Assembly (NCBI RefSeq): GCF_900100975.1
Contig: NZ_FNFX01000003.1
Location: 1-64,000 of the forward strand
Direction: 5' to 3'
Source of the DNA: Methylophilus rhizosphaerae
GTDB taxonomy: Bacteria > Pseudomonadota > Gammaproteobacteria > Burkholderiales > Methylophilaceae
DNA: 64,000 nt
In this document: piece by piece, positions 55,536 through 64,000 of the stretch
Layout of the letters: each line of letters begins with the position of its first letter
Numbering within the stretch: position 1 is the first letter of the stretch
Translations under genes and position numbers: made by a program
The notes under the pieces: model-generated
The model's input: the letters and a program-made list of their open reading frames with translations, nothing else
Told to the model about the DNA's origin: nothing
Database searches by the model: none

Positions 55536-56555
55536 TTAGCGTGCCTCTTGTAACTGTTGCTGCAAATCCGAAAACGCGTGAGTATCCAGTTGCCGTACGT
55601 GGTTCTCGGCCTCGGTTAATTCCTCTGTCTGTTGTTGCTGTTGCGCAAGAATCGCGAGACCCATCCAGGCGCCAAGATGGGCTGGTTCCAGCGCGATAGT
55701 ACGTTGATAGGCTTGCTGCGCCATCTCCAGCTTCCCTTGTGCATGCAATGCGCTGGCCAGGTAGAAGCTGGCTTCAGCGGAATCTGGCTGCTGCACCAGC
55801 CAGTCGCGGGCAATCGGTTCCAGTGTTTGCCATTCGCCACTTTGGTATGGCTGTACGACTTGCATCCAGAAAGGCCGTTCCGCCAATGGTAAATCCCAGA
55901 AAGGAGCGCTGTCCGGTGTCGGGGAAGAGGATTCTGCCTGTTGCATCAGGGCTTGAATCCATTCAATTGGAATGCTGTAAAAATAAGCATGTTTGCCCGG
56001 GCTTTTGAAGGTGCTGAGCGCGACCAGTTCGCCGGCTTGGTTAAAAGTCGGACTACCACTGGAGCCCATGACAAACGCAGCGTCACTGCGCACAACCAGG
56101 CTGTCATCATAGGAATAGAGTGCACGTACTTTACCGGCAATGGTTTGCGGCTTGGGTGGGCCGCCGGGGAAGCCAATGGTGAATACTTCGTCACCGTAGT
56201 GCAGGGACGCGGCTGAAGATAATTTGACCGGCGTGAGTTCCAGGTATTTGAATCTCAGCAGGCAGGCATTATGCTTCCAGTCTGCTACCATGTCGACCGG
56301 GCTGATACTGTCGCCAAACTTTGACACACTGATGCCATTGCTATTGGCCAGTACATGGCAATTGGTTGCCACTGTATCTTTAGCCACTACCACGCCGGTG
56401 CCTATGCCGTGGCCTCCGTTTTGGGTGATGACATGCACTTTGACCACTGAGGCTTTCAGGCGGTACACCTGCTCAGGGTCAGGATCAGCGAGTACAGCCT
56501 GTGTACTCAATAGTATAAGTATCAGTGCGGTCACTCTATCATATCGCAGACGCAT
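55536..56555 (-). CDS. Trypsin-like serine protease with C-terminal TPR
   Basis: A 339-aa exported protein. It starts at ATG 56555 with AGGGAG upstream and a signal peptide (LILILLSTQAVLA). The protease domain (about 30-215) has GHGIGTGVVVAKDTVATNCHV (His67) and GSSGSPTFNQAGELVALS (Ser166). The expected catalytic Asp in the WKHDxCLL-type segment reads Asn96 (ADWKHNACLLRF), so activity may be reduced or absent; an alternative acid cannot be excluded. Residues about 260-335 form TPR-like helices (SAEASFYLASALHAQGKLEMAQQAYQRTIALEPAHLGAWMGLA). Role unknown. Confidence 0.83.
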   Translation of the reverse strand: MRLRYDRVTALILILLSTQAVLADPDPEQVYRLKASVVKVHVITQNGGHGIGTGVVVAKDTVATNCHVLANSNGISVSKFGDSISPVDMVADWKHNACLLRFKYLELTPVKLSSAASLHYGDEVFTIGFPGGPPKPQTIAGKVRALYSYDDSLVVRSDAAFVMGSSGSPTFNQAGELVALSTFKSPGKHAYFYSIPIEWIQALMQQAESSSPTPDSAPFWDLPLAERPFWMQVVQPYQSGEWQTLEPIARDWLVQQPDSAEASFYLASALHAQGKLEMAQQAYQRTIALEPAHLGAWMGLAILAQQQQQTEELTEAENHVRQLDTHAFSDLQQQLQEAR

Positions 56556-56699
56556 AACGGCTCCCTGGATGATTTGCAAAGCATGACTGCCACTGTAAAT
56601 CAAAATGCAAAAAATCGGCAGCCGCCCATGAATTAAGCGTGAAAAGCCTCTCAAACAGCGCTAGAATAATCGATTATTTTGATTGTTGAAGGATTTAAC

Positions 56700-57440
56700 A
56701 TGCTGATTACAAGCGAAATCGTTGATTTGAACACACCTACCGGGGTGATGCGTACTTATGTTCATCGTCCAAAACACGATGGCAAGGTGCCTGCGGTTTT
56801 GTTTTATTCGGAAATTTTCCAGCAAACCGGCCCGATTGAGCGTGCTGCACGTTTCCTGGCTAGCCACGGCTATGCTGTGCTGGTGCCTGAAGTGTTTCAT
56901 GAACTGAATCCGATCGGGACTGTGCTGGGTTATGACGATGCCGGTCGTGACAAAGGCAATGCCGACAAAATGGCCAAAGATGTGCAGGCATATGACACTG
57001 ATAACCGCGCCATGATTGAATACCTGAATGCACAGTCCTGGTATGACGGCAATCTGGGTGCTGCCGGTTTCTGCATCGGCGGCCACCTGGCTTTCCGTGC
57101 AGCCTTGCAGCCGGAAGTGAAGGCGACAGCCTGTTTCTATGCCACCGATTTGCATACGACAATCATTCCAAACAAGCCTGGTCAACACAGCATGGAGCGC
57201 GTGAATGAAATCAAAGGCGAACTGCTGATGATCTGGGGCAAGCAGGACCCGCATATCCCCGGCGATAAACGTGCCGAGCTTTACAAGCGGTTCGCTGAAG
57301 TGCCCGGTTTGCATTACACCTGGCATGAGTTTAACGGGCAACATGCCTTCATGCGCGATGAGGGTGAACGCTATGATGCCCAGATCGCCAGTATCGGATA
57401 TCAGCTCACTTTGCAGATGTTCGGTAATGTACTGAAATAA
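56700..57440 (+). CDS. Dienelactone hydrolase-family protein
   Basis: A 246-aa alpha/beta hydrolase. The triad is Cys125 (GAAGFCIGGHL), Asp183 (WGKQDPHIPGD) and His215 (FNGQHAFMRD), as in carboxymethylenebutenolidase. ATG 56700 follows AAGGA; an earlier in-frame codon at 56679 would include the ribosome-binding site. No other chlorocatechol gene is nearby, so this is probably a general hydrolase. Confidence 0.9.
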   Translation: MLITSEIVDLNTPTGVMRTYVHRPKHDGKVPAVLFYSEIFQQTGPIERAARFLASHGYAVLVPEVFHELNPIGTVLGYDDAGRDKGNADKMAKDVQAYDTDNRAMIEYLNAQSWYDGNLGAAGFCIGGHLAFRAALQPEVKATACFYATDLHTTIIPNKPGQHSMERVNEIKGELLMIWGKQDPHIPGDKRAELYKRFAEVPGLHYTWHEFNGQHAFMRDEGERYDAQIASIGYQLTLQMFGNVLK

Positions 57441-57522
57441 TTTAAACCGAAAACTTAGTATGCATATATTAAACGGTCAGCGCTTAAATCAGTGGTTGAA
57501 CGTTCGATATGGCATCTAGTCC

Positions 57523-57553
57523 AAGCATGGGTCAAAAGCCTGTGCTTTTTTTT
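57523..57553 (+). terminator. Terminator-like hairpin between the hydrolase gene and gnd
   Basis: AAGCA and TGCTT pair with an inner GG/CC, followed by eight T's. It either ends the hydrolase transcript or attenuates gnd, whose start is 31 bp downstream. Confidence 0.6.
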
Positions 57554-57583
57554 CAACTAAATTAACCATTTATAGAGATAAGA

Positions 57584-59107
57584 ATGATGACTACAAAAAA
57601 TGCGGATATTGGATTGGTAGGATTGGCAGTGATGGGCCAAAACCTGGCGTTAAACATTGCTGATCACGGCTATACCATTGCAGTTTATAACCGTGACCCC
57701 AAAAAGATGCTGAATTTCATTGAAGAATGTAAAGCCAAGGAGCCTTCACATGAGCGCGTGGTTGGCCACGCCGATCTGGCTTCTTTCGTGTTGAGCATCA
57801 AGCGGCCACGTAAAATCGTGTTGCTGGTCAAAGCCGGTAGCGCAACCGATGTCACGATTAATGCCTTGCTGCCGTTCCTGGAAGAAGGCGACATTATTAT
57901 TGATGGCGGTAATGCGTTGTGGACAGATACTATCCGTCGCGAAAAAGAGCTGACAGCCAAGGGCATAGACTTTATCGGTTCGGGTGTTTCCGGCGGTGAA
58001 ATCGGTGCACGTTTCGGCCCATCGCTGATGCCTTCCGGTAACCGCAAAGCCTGGGCTTCACTGGAGCCTATCTGGCGTGATATCGCCGCTAAAGTGGATC
58101 CGGATACTGGTGCACCTATTGAAGGTGCAGCCCCAGGCAAGCCGGTTGAAGGCGGTTTTGCTTGTACCGAATATATCGGCCCGGATGGTTCCGGCCACTA
58201 TGTGAAAATGGTGCACAACGGCATTGAATATATTGATATGCAGCTGATTTGTGAGGCCTACTGGTTGATGAAGAACCTGCTGGGCATGGCGGCGGATGAA
58301 ATCGGTAAAGTATTTGCCGAGTGGAACAAGGGCGAGCTGTCCAGCTACCTGATTGAAATTACTGCAGATATCCTGCAGCAAAAAGACCCTGTCAGCCCAG
58401 GTTTCCTGGTGGATAAAGTGATGGATGCGGCAGGCCAGAAAGGCACAGGCCAATGGACTGCCGCCAATGCCCTGGAATTGGGTGCGCCCGCGAATGCGAT
58501 TGCAGCAGCAGTGTATGCACGCGCCTTATCCAGCGTGAAAGAGGAGCGTGTAGAAGCCAGCAAAATCCTCAAAGGGCCGGTTTCCAAGCCCGTCTCAGAT
58601 AAAGACAAGGCTGCTACGATTGAAGCGATCAAGAGCGCGTTATACTGCTCCAAGATCTGTGCCTATGCGCAGGGCTTCCAGCTCATGGATAAAGCGCAAG
58701 TGGCTTATAACTGGAAACTCAACTTCGGTGAAATTGCACAAATCTGGCGTGGCGGTTGTATTATCCGTGCGCGCTTCCTGCAAAAGATTACCGATGCCTA
58801 TGCACGTAATTCCCGCCTGAAAAACCTGATGCTGGATCCCTATTTCACGACTGAGCTGAATGACGGCCAGGCTGGCTGGCGCCACGTGATTGCCCTGGCG
58901 GTGAGCAATGGTATCCCGGCGCAAGGTTTTGCGGCGGCGCTGGCGTATTATGATGGCTACCGTAGTGCGGTGTTGCCGGCTAACCTGTTGCAAGCGCAGC
59001 GTGACTATTTCGGTGCGCACACCTATGAGCGTGTGGATCAGCCGCGAGGCCAGTTCTTCCATCTGGATTGGCCGGAAAAAAATCGTCCGCAGTTGGCGAT
59101 AGAGTAA
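57584..59107 (+). CDS. gnd: 6-phosphogluconate dehydrogenase, decarboxylating
   Basis: A 507-aa enzyme converting 6-phosphogluconate to ribulose-5-phosphate with NAD(P)H and CO2. The Rossmann start [45 protein letters not shown], the catalytic [25 protein letters not shown] and the C-terminal FHLDW are all present. It is about 40 residues longer than the E. coli enzyme, chiefly an insert around [20 protein letters not shown]. In obligate methylotrophs it drives the dissimilatory RuMP cycle. Two in-frame ATGs (57584, 57587) are possible starts. Confidence 0.95.
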   Translation: MMTTKNADIGLVGLAVMGQNLALNIADHGYTIAVYNRDPKKMLNFIEECKAKEPSHERVVGHADLASFVLSIKRPRKIVLLVKAGSATDVTINALLPFLEEGDIIIDGGNALWTDTIRREKELTAKGIDFIGSGVSGGEIGARFGPSLMPSGNRKAWASLEPIWRDIAAKVDPDTGAPIEGAAPGKPVEGGFACTEYIGPDGSGHYVKMVHNGIEYIDMQLICEAYWLMKNLLGMAADEIGKVFAEWNKGELSSYLIEITADILQQKDPVSPGFLVDKVMDAAGQKGTGQWTAANALELGAPANAIAAAVYARALSSVKEERVEASKILKGPVSKPVSDKDKAATIEAIKSALYCSKICAYAQGFQLMDKAQVAYNWKLNFGEIAQIWRGGCIIRARFLQKITDAYARNSRLKNLMLDPYFTTELNDGQAGWRHVIALAVSNGIPAQGFAAALAYYDGYRSAVLPANLLQAQRDYFGAHTYERVDQPRGQFFHLDWPEKNRPQLAIE

Positions 59108-59114
59108 TGGATAT

Positions 59115-59143
59115 CAGGCGGATATCTTTGTGATGTCCGCCTG
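59115..59143 (+). other. First hairpin after gnd
   Basis: CAGGCGGA pairs perfectly with TCCGCCTG around a 13-nt loop, eight bases after the gnd stop. No T-run follows. Probably a stabilising stem ahead of the true terminator. Confidence 0.5.
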
Positions 59144-59160
59144 TTGCGATTGCTAGTAAT

Positions 59161-59191
59161 AAAAAAGATGGCTTGTGTAGTCATCTTTTTT
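59161..59191. terminator. Terminator after gnd
   Basis: AAAAAAGATG (59161-59170) pairs with CATCTTTTTT (59182-59191), with an 11-nt loop. Usable from either side. Confidence 0.85.
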
Positions 59192-59325
59192 GCCTTCATC
59201 GCTACATGCAAGCAGAAAAAAAGCCAAAACAGTGCCATTGCACTGTTTATGCACTTCTTCGCCCTTAAACGCGAATATTAAATTTTGACCCAGTTTTTAA
59301 TCGGGTACGGGTTTGATTCAGGACA

Positions 59326-59520
59326 TCAAACGCAGTCGCAACTGGATTCCAGGAAGCGGTGTAGCTCGGTAATTGCCTTGATATGCTGTTGTGCTTTGAG
59401 GGTGGCTTGTGCGGCGATCACATCAGCAGCGGAGGGTACAGTTTTCAGGCTGGGGGAGTAAATCTCGTCGGTCAGAATGTGCAATGACGACGCGGTGTGA
59501 AAAGATTCTGCAATTTGCAT
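59326..59520 (-). CDS. Small hypothetical protein, 64 aa
   Basis: I do not recognise the product. It is hydrophilic with a helical look (SAADVIAAQATLKAQQHIKAITELHRFLESS) and ends CDCV. AAAAGGA lies nine to ten bases before ATG, a good ribosome-binding site, and a hairpin at 59557-59587 lies in the likely leader. It is isolated from other genes. A real gene seems likely but not certain. Confidence 0.5.
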   Translation of the reverse strand: MQIAESFHTASSLHILTDEIYSPSLKTVPSAADVIAAQATLKAQQHIKAITELHRFLESSCDCV

Positions 59521-59822
59521 GTTGGTTTTTCCTTTTGGGAGTTCAGTGTTTCAAGTACAAGTGACGAATTGTGTTCGTCGTGCTTGTGGCGCCAAAATTA
59601 ACAAAAAGTTCCGCATTAAGCAATCCGTGCAATAACGTACTGCCCAAGATGGTTCATTTTTAATGATATATTTGCGCGGCTACAACATCTAAGCAAATAT
59701 GATGCCATGTGCGTTCAATATAGCCCCTGCCCATGATAGAAAGATGACAGCAAGGTTGTGGCTTAAAAACTAAAAGCCAAACGTGCCAATATTTCGTAAA
59801 ATATCGGCTGGATTAATCAGAA
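59521..59822. other. Intergenic region upstream of thiS
   Basis: 302 bases with no credible gene. It should hold the divergent promoters for the small ORF and for thiS. A hairpin, ACAAG-T-GACGAA with TTCGTC-GTG-CTTGT (59557-59587), is seen. No TPP-riboswitch core (CTGAGA or the ACCTGATC-type element) was found. A second weak stem (ATATTT/AAATAT) lies near 59795. Confidence 0.5.
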
Positions 59823-59834
59823 ATGAAGAGCAGG

Positions 59835-60038
59835 ATGCAGATTTTTGTGAATGGGAGTGCGATGCAACTTCCCGCAGACGCGATGACTGTGCTGGCATTG
59901 GTCGAGCATATGCAACTGACTGGCAAGCGTATTGCCATAGAAAGGAACGGGGATATCGTCCCGCGTAGCCAGTTTTCTGATGTACAACTGCAACCTGACG
60001 ATACGCTGGAAATTGTAGGCGCCGTAGGTGGTGGTTAA
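59835..60038 (+). CDS. thiS: Sulfur carrier protein ThiS
   Basis: A 67-aa ubiquitin-fold carrier for thiazole sulfur. The C-terminus GAVGGG gives the required terminal Gly-Gly, which is adenylated and thiocarboxylated. MQIFVNGSAMQLP opens it. ATG 59835 fits family length and has GAAG upstream; ATG 59823 adds four residues. thiG starts 51 bp downstream. Confidence 0.92.
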   Translation: MQIFVNGSAMQLPADAMTVLALVEHMQLTGKRIAIERNGDIVPRSQFSDVQLQPDDTLEIVGAVGGG

Positions 60039-60089
60039 TAAGATTAATCACTAACAGGGTTGCTTGAACAAGTTAAAGAGAAACGAAAT

Positions 60090-60872
60090 ATGAATGACGC
60101 CTTGGTAATCGCCGGTAAAAGTTATCAGTCACGCTTGCTGGTGGGCACCGGAAAATATAAAGACTTCCAGCAAACACGCGCAGCCATTGACGCCAGCGGT
60201 GCCGACATTGTGACAGTGGCGATTCGCCGTACCAATATCGGGCAGAATGCGGATGAGCCTTCATTGCTGGATTATCTGCCACCTTCAGAATTTACCTACC
60301 TGCCGAATACCGCCGGCTGTTACAGTGCAGAAGACGCAGTGCGCACATTGCGCCTGGCGCGCGAACTGCTGGATGATCATAGGCTGGTTAAACTGGAAGT
60401 GCTTGGAGACCCGAATACTTTATATCCCAATGTGACTGAAACCCTGGCTGCTGCCAAGACGCTGGTAAAAGAAGGGTTTGAGGTGATGGTGTACACCTCG
60501 GATGACCCGATTATTGCCAAGCAACTGGAAGAGATTGGCTGTGTGGCCGTGATGCCGCTGGCTTCCCTGATTGGTTCCGGGATGGGTATCCTGAACCCCT
60601 GGAATTTGCAGATCATTATTGAAAGCGCCAAGATTCCTGTGCTGGTGGATGCCGGGGTAGGTTGCGCGTCGGATGCTGCGATTGCCATGGAACTGGGCTG
60701 TGCCGGCGTGTTAATGAATACCGCGATTGCGGCCGCACGTGACCCGGTCATGATGGCCGGCGCAATGAAGAAAGCGATTGAAGCCGGGCGCGAGTCGTTT
60801 CTGGCCGGGCGCATGGCAAGAAAACTGTATTCTGCCAGCCCCAGTTCCCCCACTACAGGCATGATAGGTTAA
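60090..60872 (+). CDS. thiG: Thiazole synthase
   Basis: A 260-aa TIM-barrel enzyme joining deoxyxylulose phosphate, dehydroglycine and ThiS sulfur into the thiamine thiazole. [28 protein letters not shown] (Schiff-base Lys region), [13 protein letters not shown] and [18 protein letters not shown] are conserved. ATG 60090 is preferred over a TTG 30 bases upstream. Confidence 0.96.
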   Translation: MNDALVIAGKSYQSRLLVGTGKYKDFQQTRAAIDASGADIVTVAIRRTNIGQNADEPSLLDYLPPSEFTYLPNTAGCYSAEDAVRTLRLARELLDDHRLVKLEVLGDPNTLYPNVTETLAAAKTLVKEGFEVMVYTSDDPIIAKQLEEIGCVAVMPLASLIGSGMGILNPWNLQIIIESAKIPVLVDAGVGCASDAAIAMELGCAGVLMNTAIAAARDPVMMAGAMKKAIEAGRESFLAGRMARKLYSASPSSPTTGMIG

Positions 60873-60874
60873 TT

Positions 60875-61258
60875 GTGACGGATAACAGCTTATATGCGTG
60901 TGAAGTTTCGGTCGCGACTGCGTACCTGCCGGACCAGTCATCGCCCGAGGCGGCACAGTATGTCTATGCATATACCATCACCATTCGTAATAGCGGAACA
61001 ATTCCGGCGCAATTAATCAGCCGTCACTGGGTAATCACCGATGCCATGCAGCAAGTGCGTGAAGTGAAGGGGCTGGGTGTGGTTGGCGAGCAACCTTTAC
61101 TGGAACCGGGCGCTGAATATCAATACACCAGCAGTGTGATGTTCAATACGCCCAGCGGTGAAATGTATGGCACTTATCAAATGGTCGCAGTTGATGGCGA
61201 GTGGTTTGAGGTGGATATCCCGACATTCTGGCTGCATCAGGCGGCCGGATTGCATTAA
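60875..61258 (+). CDS. apaG: ApaG-family protein
   Basis: A 127-aa beta-sandwich protein (Co2+/Mg2+ efflux-related ApaG). YVYAYTITIRNSG, QLISRHWVITDA, VKGLGVVGEQPLLEPG and GTYQMV fit the family well. The start is GTG at 60875, two bases after the thiG stop, with AGG just before. Biochemical function is not firmly known. Confidence 0.92.
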   Translation: MTDNSLYACEVSVATAYLPDQSSPEAAQYVYAYTITIRNSGTIPAQLISRHWVITDAMQQVREVKGLGVVGEQPLLEPGAEYQYTSSVMFNTPSGEMYGTYQMVAVDGEWFEVDIPTFWLHQAAGLH

Positions 61259-61263
61259 GGCTG

Positions 61264-62529
61264 TTGAAAGAACAGATTCAAGTGAAATTTATCGATGTGT
61301 TTGCCGTAACATCCATCATCAATATTCGTCGGTGGTGGATACTACTTGGTGTACTCTCGCTGGCTGGTTGCCAGTCCTTGCCACTGCAGAAATCAGCAGG
61401 CGGCGTGCCGCCCGGCACCTCTGCACCTGCCGAAAAGCCAATATCATCCACACCAGTCAAACCGCCATCACAACCTTATGCGCTGCTTCATCCTGCACAC
61501 TGGGCAGAGATGCCCGGACTGGCGCAGGAGGACTGGCTGGCCAGTTGGCCTGCATGGTTGCAAAGTTGCCAGGGCTTAAAGAAAAAAACGGAGTGGCAAG
61601 CCGTGTGTGCGACCGCACAAACCGTGAAAGCCGACGATGCTGTCGCCATCCAGACTTATTGGCAGCAGAATTTTAATGTGTACAGCACGCAGCAATTGGA
61701 CGGGGTGCAGCAGGGGTTGATTACCGGCTATTATCAGCCAGTATTAAAAGGCGCCAGAATGGCTAGTGAGCGCTATCCTGTGCCTTTATACAAAGTGCCG
61801 ACAGACCTGATTACCGTCAATCTCTCCAGCTTATTCCCTGACCTGAAATACAAGCGTGTACGCGGGCGTGTGCAGGGACAAACCCTGGTGCCTTATTACA
61901 CACGCGCAGAGATAGAGCAGCAGCAATCACCACTGGCGGGTAATGAGTTGCTATGGGTTGGTGATGCAGTAGAGGCATTCTTTCTGCAGGTGCAAGGCTC
62001 CGGTATTGTGGAACTGGAAAATGGCGAGCGGTTACCGGTGGGCTATGCAGACCAGAATGGCCACCCCTATCAATCCATCGGTAAGTTACTGGTAGAGCGG
62101 GGTGAAATGCAGGCCAGTGAAGCATCCATGCAGGGTATTAAAAACTGGGGACAGCAGCATCCTGAGCAATTGCAAGGTTTGCTGAATGCCAATCCCAGCT
62201 ATGTATTTTTCAAACTGTTACCGGCCGGATTGTCCGGTCCATTGGGCGCACTGGGTGTGCCATTGACAGGGGTGCGCAGTATCGCGGTAGACCCTTTTTA
62301 TATCCCGCTTGGTGCACCTGTCTATTTGGCAACTACTTATCCAAACTCGGATAATCCCTTGCAGCAATTGATGGTGGCGCAGGATACCGGGGGGGCGATT
62401 AAAGGCGGCGTACGTGCGGATGTCTATTGGGGTGAAGGGGAGTCCGCTGGCAAACTGGCGGGAGCCATGCGTCAGCAGGGGCAATTGTGGGTATGGTTGC
62501 CTAAGAATTTCCAGTTGCCACAGCCGTAA
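61264..62529 (+). CDS. mltA: Membrane-bound lytic murein transglycosylase A
   Basis: A 421-aa outer-membrane lipoprotein that cleaves peptidoglycan to 1,6-anhydro ends. Lipobox LAGC; then the MltA domain (LITGYYQPVLKGARMASERYPVPLYKVP) and 3D domain with catalytic Asp near the C-terminus (MVAQDTGGAIKGGVRADVYWGEG). Start is uncertain: TTG 61264 (AAGG close by) or GTG 61282. It is five bases after apaG. Confidence 0.93.
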   Translation: MKEQIQVKFIDVFAVTSIINIRRWWILLGVLSLAGCQSLPLQKSAGGVPPGTSAPAEKPISSTPVKPPSQPYALLHPAHWAEMPGLAQEDWLASWPAWLQSCQGLKKKTEWQAVCATAQTVKADDAVAIQTYWQQNFNVYSTQQLDGVQQGLITGYYQPVLKGARMASERYPVPLYKVPTDLITVNLSSLFPDLKYKRVRGRVQGQTLVPYYTRAEIEQQQSPLAGNELLWVGDAVEAFFLQVQGSGIVELENGERLPVGYADQNGHPYQSIGKLLVERGEMQASEASMQGIKNWGQQHPEQLQGLLNANPSYVFFKLLPAGLSGPLGALGVPLTGVRSIAVDPFYIPLGAPVYLATTYPNSDNPLQQLMVAQDTGGAIKGGVRADVYWGEGESAGKLAGAMRQQGQLWVWLPKNFQLPQP

Positions 62530-62534
62530 CCAGC

Positions 62535-63083
62535 ATGCAACGCGTTCGTTTCTGTGATGATGCGGGGTGGCAGCCCAAGCTGACCGGGAAAAATGCGTTG
62601 CGATCCTGGTTGCAAGAGCGCGGGTCGCTCACGGCCCGCTTAAAGCGGCAATATGCCGATTTTTCCGTACAACTTGCGCGTGAAGCCTGGCGCAAGCCGC
62701 ATCTGGATGAAACACACCTGTTGCGGTTACCCCGGGCAACCCATGCCTGGGTACGTGAGGTGTGGCTGGTCGGTGACGGGCAGCCGCGTGTGTTTGCGCA
62801 TAGCGTGATAGCACGTACCGATTTGCGTGGCCCGTGGTATGGCTTGCGCAAGATAGGACGCTTGCCTTTAGGGACCGCATTGTTTGCCAACCCTGAAGTG
62901 ACGCGGGGTGTGCTGCATTTTCGCCAGCTCAATGCCTCACATCCTTTGCATAAAGCGTTGTCTGCCAGTTTTCCGGTGTCAAGGCAGCAGCGGCTGTGGG
63001 CACGTCGTTCATTGTTTTGTTTAGGGCGGCATCACTTGCTGGTCACAGAGGTGTTTTTGCCAAGTATGCTGCAACACCCGTAA
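62535..63083 (+). CDS. ubiC: Chorismate-pyruvate lyase
   Basis: A 182-aa enzyme making 4-hydroxybenzoate for ubiquinone. Residues WVREVWL (conserved Arg), ARTDLRGPWYGLRKIGRLPLGTALF and the C-terminal VTEVFLPS (conserved Glu) are present. Five bases separate it from mltA and 25 from ubiA, so it is part of a ubiquinone gene pair. Confidence 0.93.
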   Translation: MQRVRFCDDAGWQPKLTGKNALRSWLQERGSLTARLKRQYADFSVQLAREAWRKPHLDETHLLRLPRATHAWVREVWLVGDGQPRVFAHSVIARTDLRGPWYGLRKIGRLPLGTALFANPEVTRGVLHFRQLNASHPLHKALSASFPVSRQQRLWARRSLFCLGRHHLLVTEVFLPSMLQHP

Positions 63084-63108
63084 CCATTGTGTTGATAATC
63101 TAAAAAAT

Positions 63109-63981
63109 ATGCCGTCATTCGCTAAATGGAACGCTTATTACCGCCTGACCCGGCTGGATAAGCCGGTAGGTATCTGGCTATTGATGTGGCCTACTTTGTG
63201 GGGTTTGCTGGTTGCCGGGCAAGGTTTTCCTGCCATTACCGTCACCCTGGTGTTTGTGCTGGGTACCATTTTAATGCGTTCAGCCGGTTGCGCCTTGAAT
63301 GATGTTGCGGACCGTCATTGGGATGGCGCGGTCGCACGTACCCGGGCGCGCCCGTTGGCGACGGGTGAAATTTCTGTCAGGGAGGCCTATATCGTCGCCG
63401 GCGTTTTATCCCTGCTGGCGTTTTTGCTGGTGTGCCTGTTGGGCTCGGTGGTGGTGTTATGGTCTTTGCCGGCGTTGTTTCTTGCGGCCAGTTACCCTTA
63501 TACCAAACGTTTTTTTGCGATTCCGCAGGCCTATCTCGGTATTGCGTTTGGCTTTGGGATTCCCATGGCATTCGTGGCCATGCATGGCCACGCACCGGCA
63601 GTGGCATGGTGGTTATTGCTGGCGAATGTCTGCTGGTCCGTGGCTTATGATACGGCTTATGCCATGGTTGACCGTGAAGATGACCTCAAGATCGGTATAC
63701 GCTCTTCGGCCATCACGTTTGGCCGGTTTGAAGTGCTGGCTATCATGCTTTCTTTTGCGGCCATGATGTTAATGCTGGCGAAAGTGGCTGTTGATATTGA
63801 GTTAGGTTGGCCATTCTGGCTCGGCTGGAGTATCGCTATTATGCAACTGGTCCGTCAGTATCAATGGATCAGCACACGCCAGCCAGCGTTATGTTTCAAG
63901 GCGTTCCTGGATAATATCTGGGTGGGTGCCTCCCTGACAACCGGTATGGCGCTGGCGTACTGGTTACGCGGATTTGCGTGA
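63109..63981 (+). CDS. ubiA: 4-hydroxybenzoate octaprenyltransferase
   Basis: A 290-aa membrane prenyltransferase that attaches the polyprenyl tail to 4-hydroxybenzoate. The two aspartate-rich motifs are NDVADRHWD and YAMVDREDD, with eight to nine TM helices. It ends 19 bases before the window edge. Confidence 0.95.
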   Translation: MPSFAKWNAYYRLTRLDKPVGIWLLMWPTLWGLLVAGQGFPAITVTLVFVLGTILMRSAGCALNDVADRHWDGAVARTRARPLATGEISVREAYIVAGVLSLLAFLLVCLLGSVVVLWSLPALFLAASYPYTKRFFAIPQAYLGIAFGFGIPMAFVAMHGHAPAVAWWLLLANVCWSVAYDTAYAMVDREDDLKIGIRSSAITFGRFEVLAIMLSFAAMMLMLAKVAVDIELGWPFWLGWSIAIMQLVRQYQWISTRQPALCFKAFLDNIWVGASLTTGMALAYWLRGFA

Positions 63982-64000
63982 GGTAGAAGGTTCGTCCAGC

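Noticed and set aside
59521-59822. TPP riboswitch upstream of thiS
   Set aside because: Expected by function, but no CTGAGA element or the conserved 3' thi-box could be found.
1-64000. CRISPR array, prophage, insertion sequence or toxin-antitoxin pair
   Set aside because: No regularly spaced repeats, transposase, integrase, phage structural gene or convincing toxin-antitoxin pair was seen in either strand.

Overview
The window looks like core chromosome of a betaproteobacterium, most likely a methylotroph of the Methylophilaceae (Methylophilus, Methylovorus or Methylotenera type). This rests on protein resemblance, moderate GC, a full-length PQQ-type metallo-beta-lactamase-fold protein, and central carbon genes (6-phosphogluconate dehydrogenase, ribose-5-phosphate isomerase) set among housekeeping genes. 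No methanol dehydrogenase or hexulose-phosphate synthase gene lies here, so the methylotroph assignment is inference. No insertion sequence, prophage, integrase or CRISPR array was seen.

Layout. 1-400: the tail of an rRNA operon (23S-5S spacer, 5S, terminator). 521-6813: the translation/transcription operon rimP-nusA-infB-rbfA-truB. 6886-11257: an exported HDAC-fold hydrolase, a small exported protein with a ZnuD-like TonB receptor, dgkA and yggX. 11330-15652: phoU, rpiA, ilvA and a beta-propeller lipoprotein. 15720-17279: a TusA-like protein, a rhodanese, tRNA-Phe and the wreck of a chromate transporter. 17284-21040: a PfkB kinase, then rpsO and pnp, which in relatives usually follow truB directly. 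21157-24730: a probable nickel TonB receptor with a NikR-like gene broken by a stop, a GFA-domain protein and a twice-frameshifted acetyltransferase; this is a patch of gene decay. 24759-32726 (all minus): csaA-like, an isochorismatase-fold hydrolase, tolC, pcm, an RND pump with its adaptor, and TetR. 32978-35612: two paralogous doxX genes around a LysR gene, plus an extradiol dioxygenase. 35636-40227: an NtrC-type response regulator and sensor kinase divergent from a porin-like protein and a PstS-like protein. 40228-44332: a tightly overlapping envelope operon (CptA-like, PAP2, EptA-like). 44592-46209: a PQQ-type MBL protein divergent from cytochrome b561. 46259-55452 (all minus): hemE, gltD, gltB, hemL. 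55536-59107: a trypsin-like protease, a dienelactone hydrolase and gnd. 59326-64000: a small unknown ORF, thiS-thiG, apaG, mltA, ubiC, ubiA.

How the parts fit. The envelope theme is strong: lipid A or core phosphoethanolamine transfer, phospholipid-phosphate recycling (PAP2, dgkA), an RND-TolC pump, MltA, and two metal-type TonB receptors. The most interesting items are the nickel receptor with a NikR-like operator and an interrupted nikR, the four-gene two-component/porin/PstS-like cluster of unknown signal, the signal-peptide-bearing HDAC homologue, the long inverted repeat ahead of pnp, the truncated chrA next to tRNA-Phe, and an 18-bp perfect hairpin near 44.5 kb. I did not find a clearly new multi-gene defence or mobile system.
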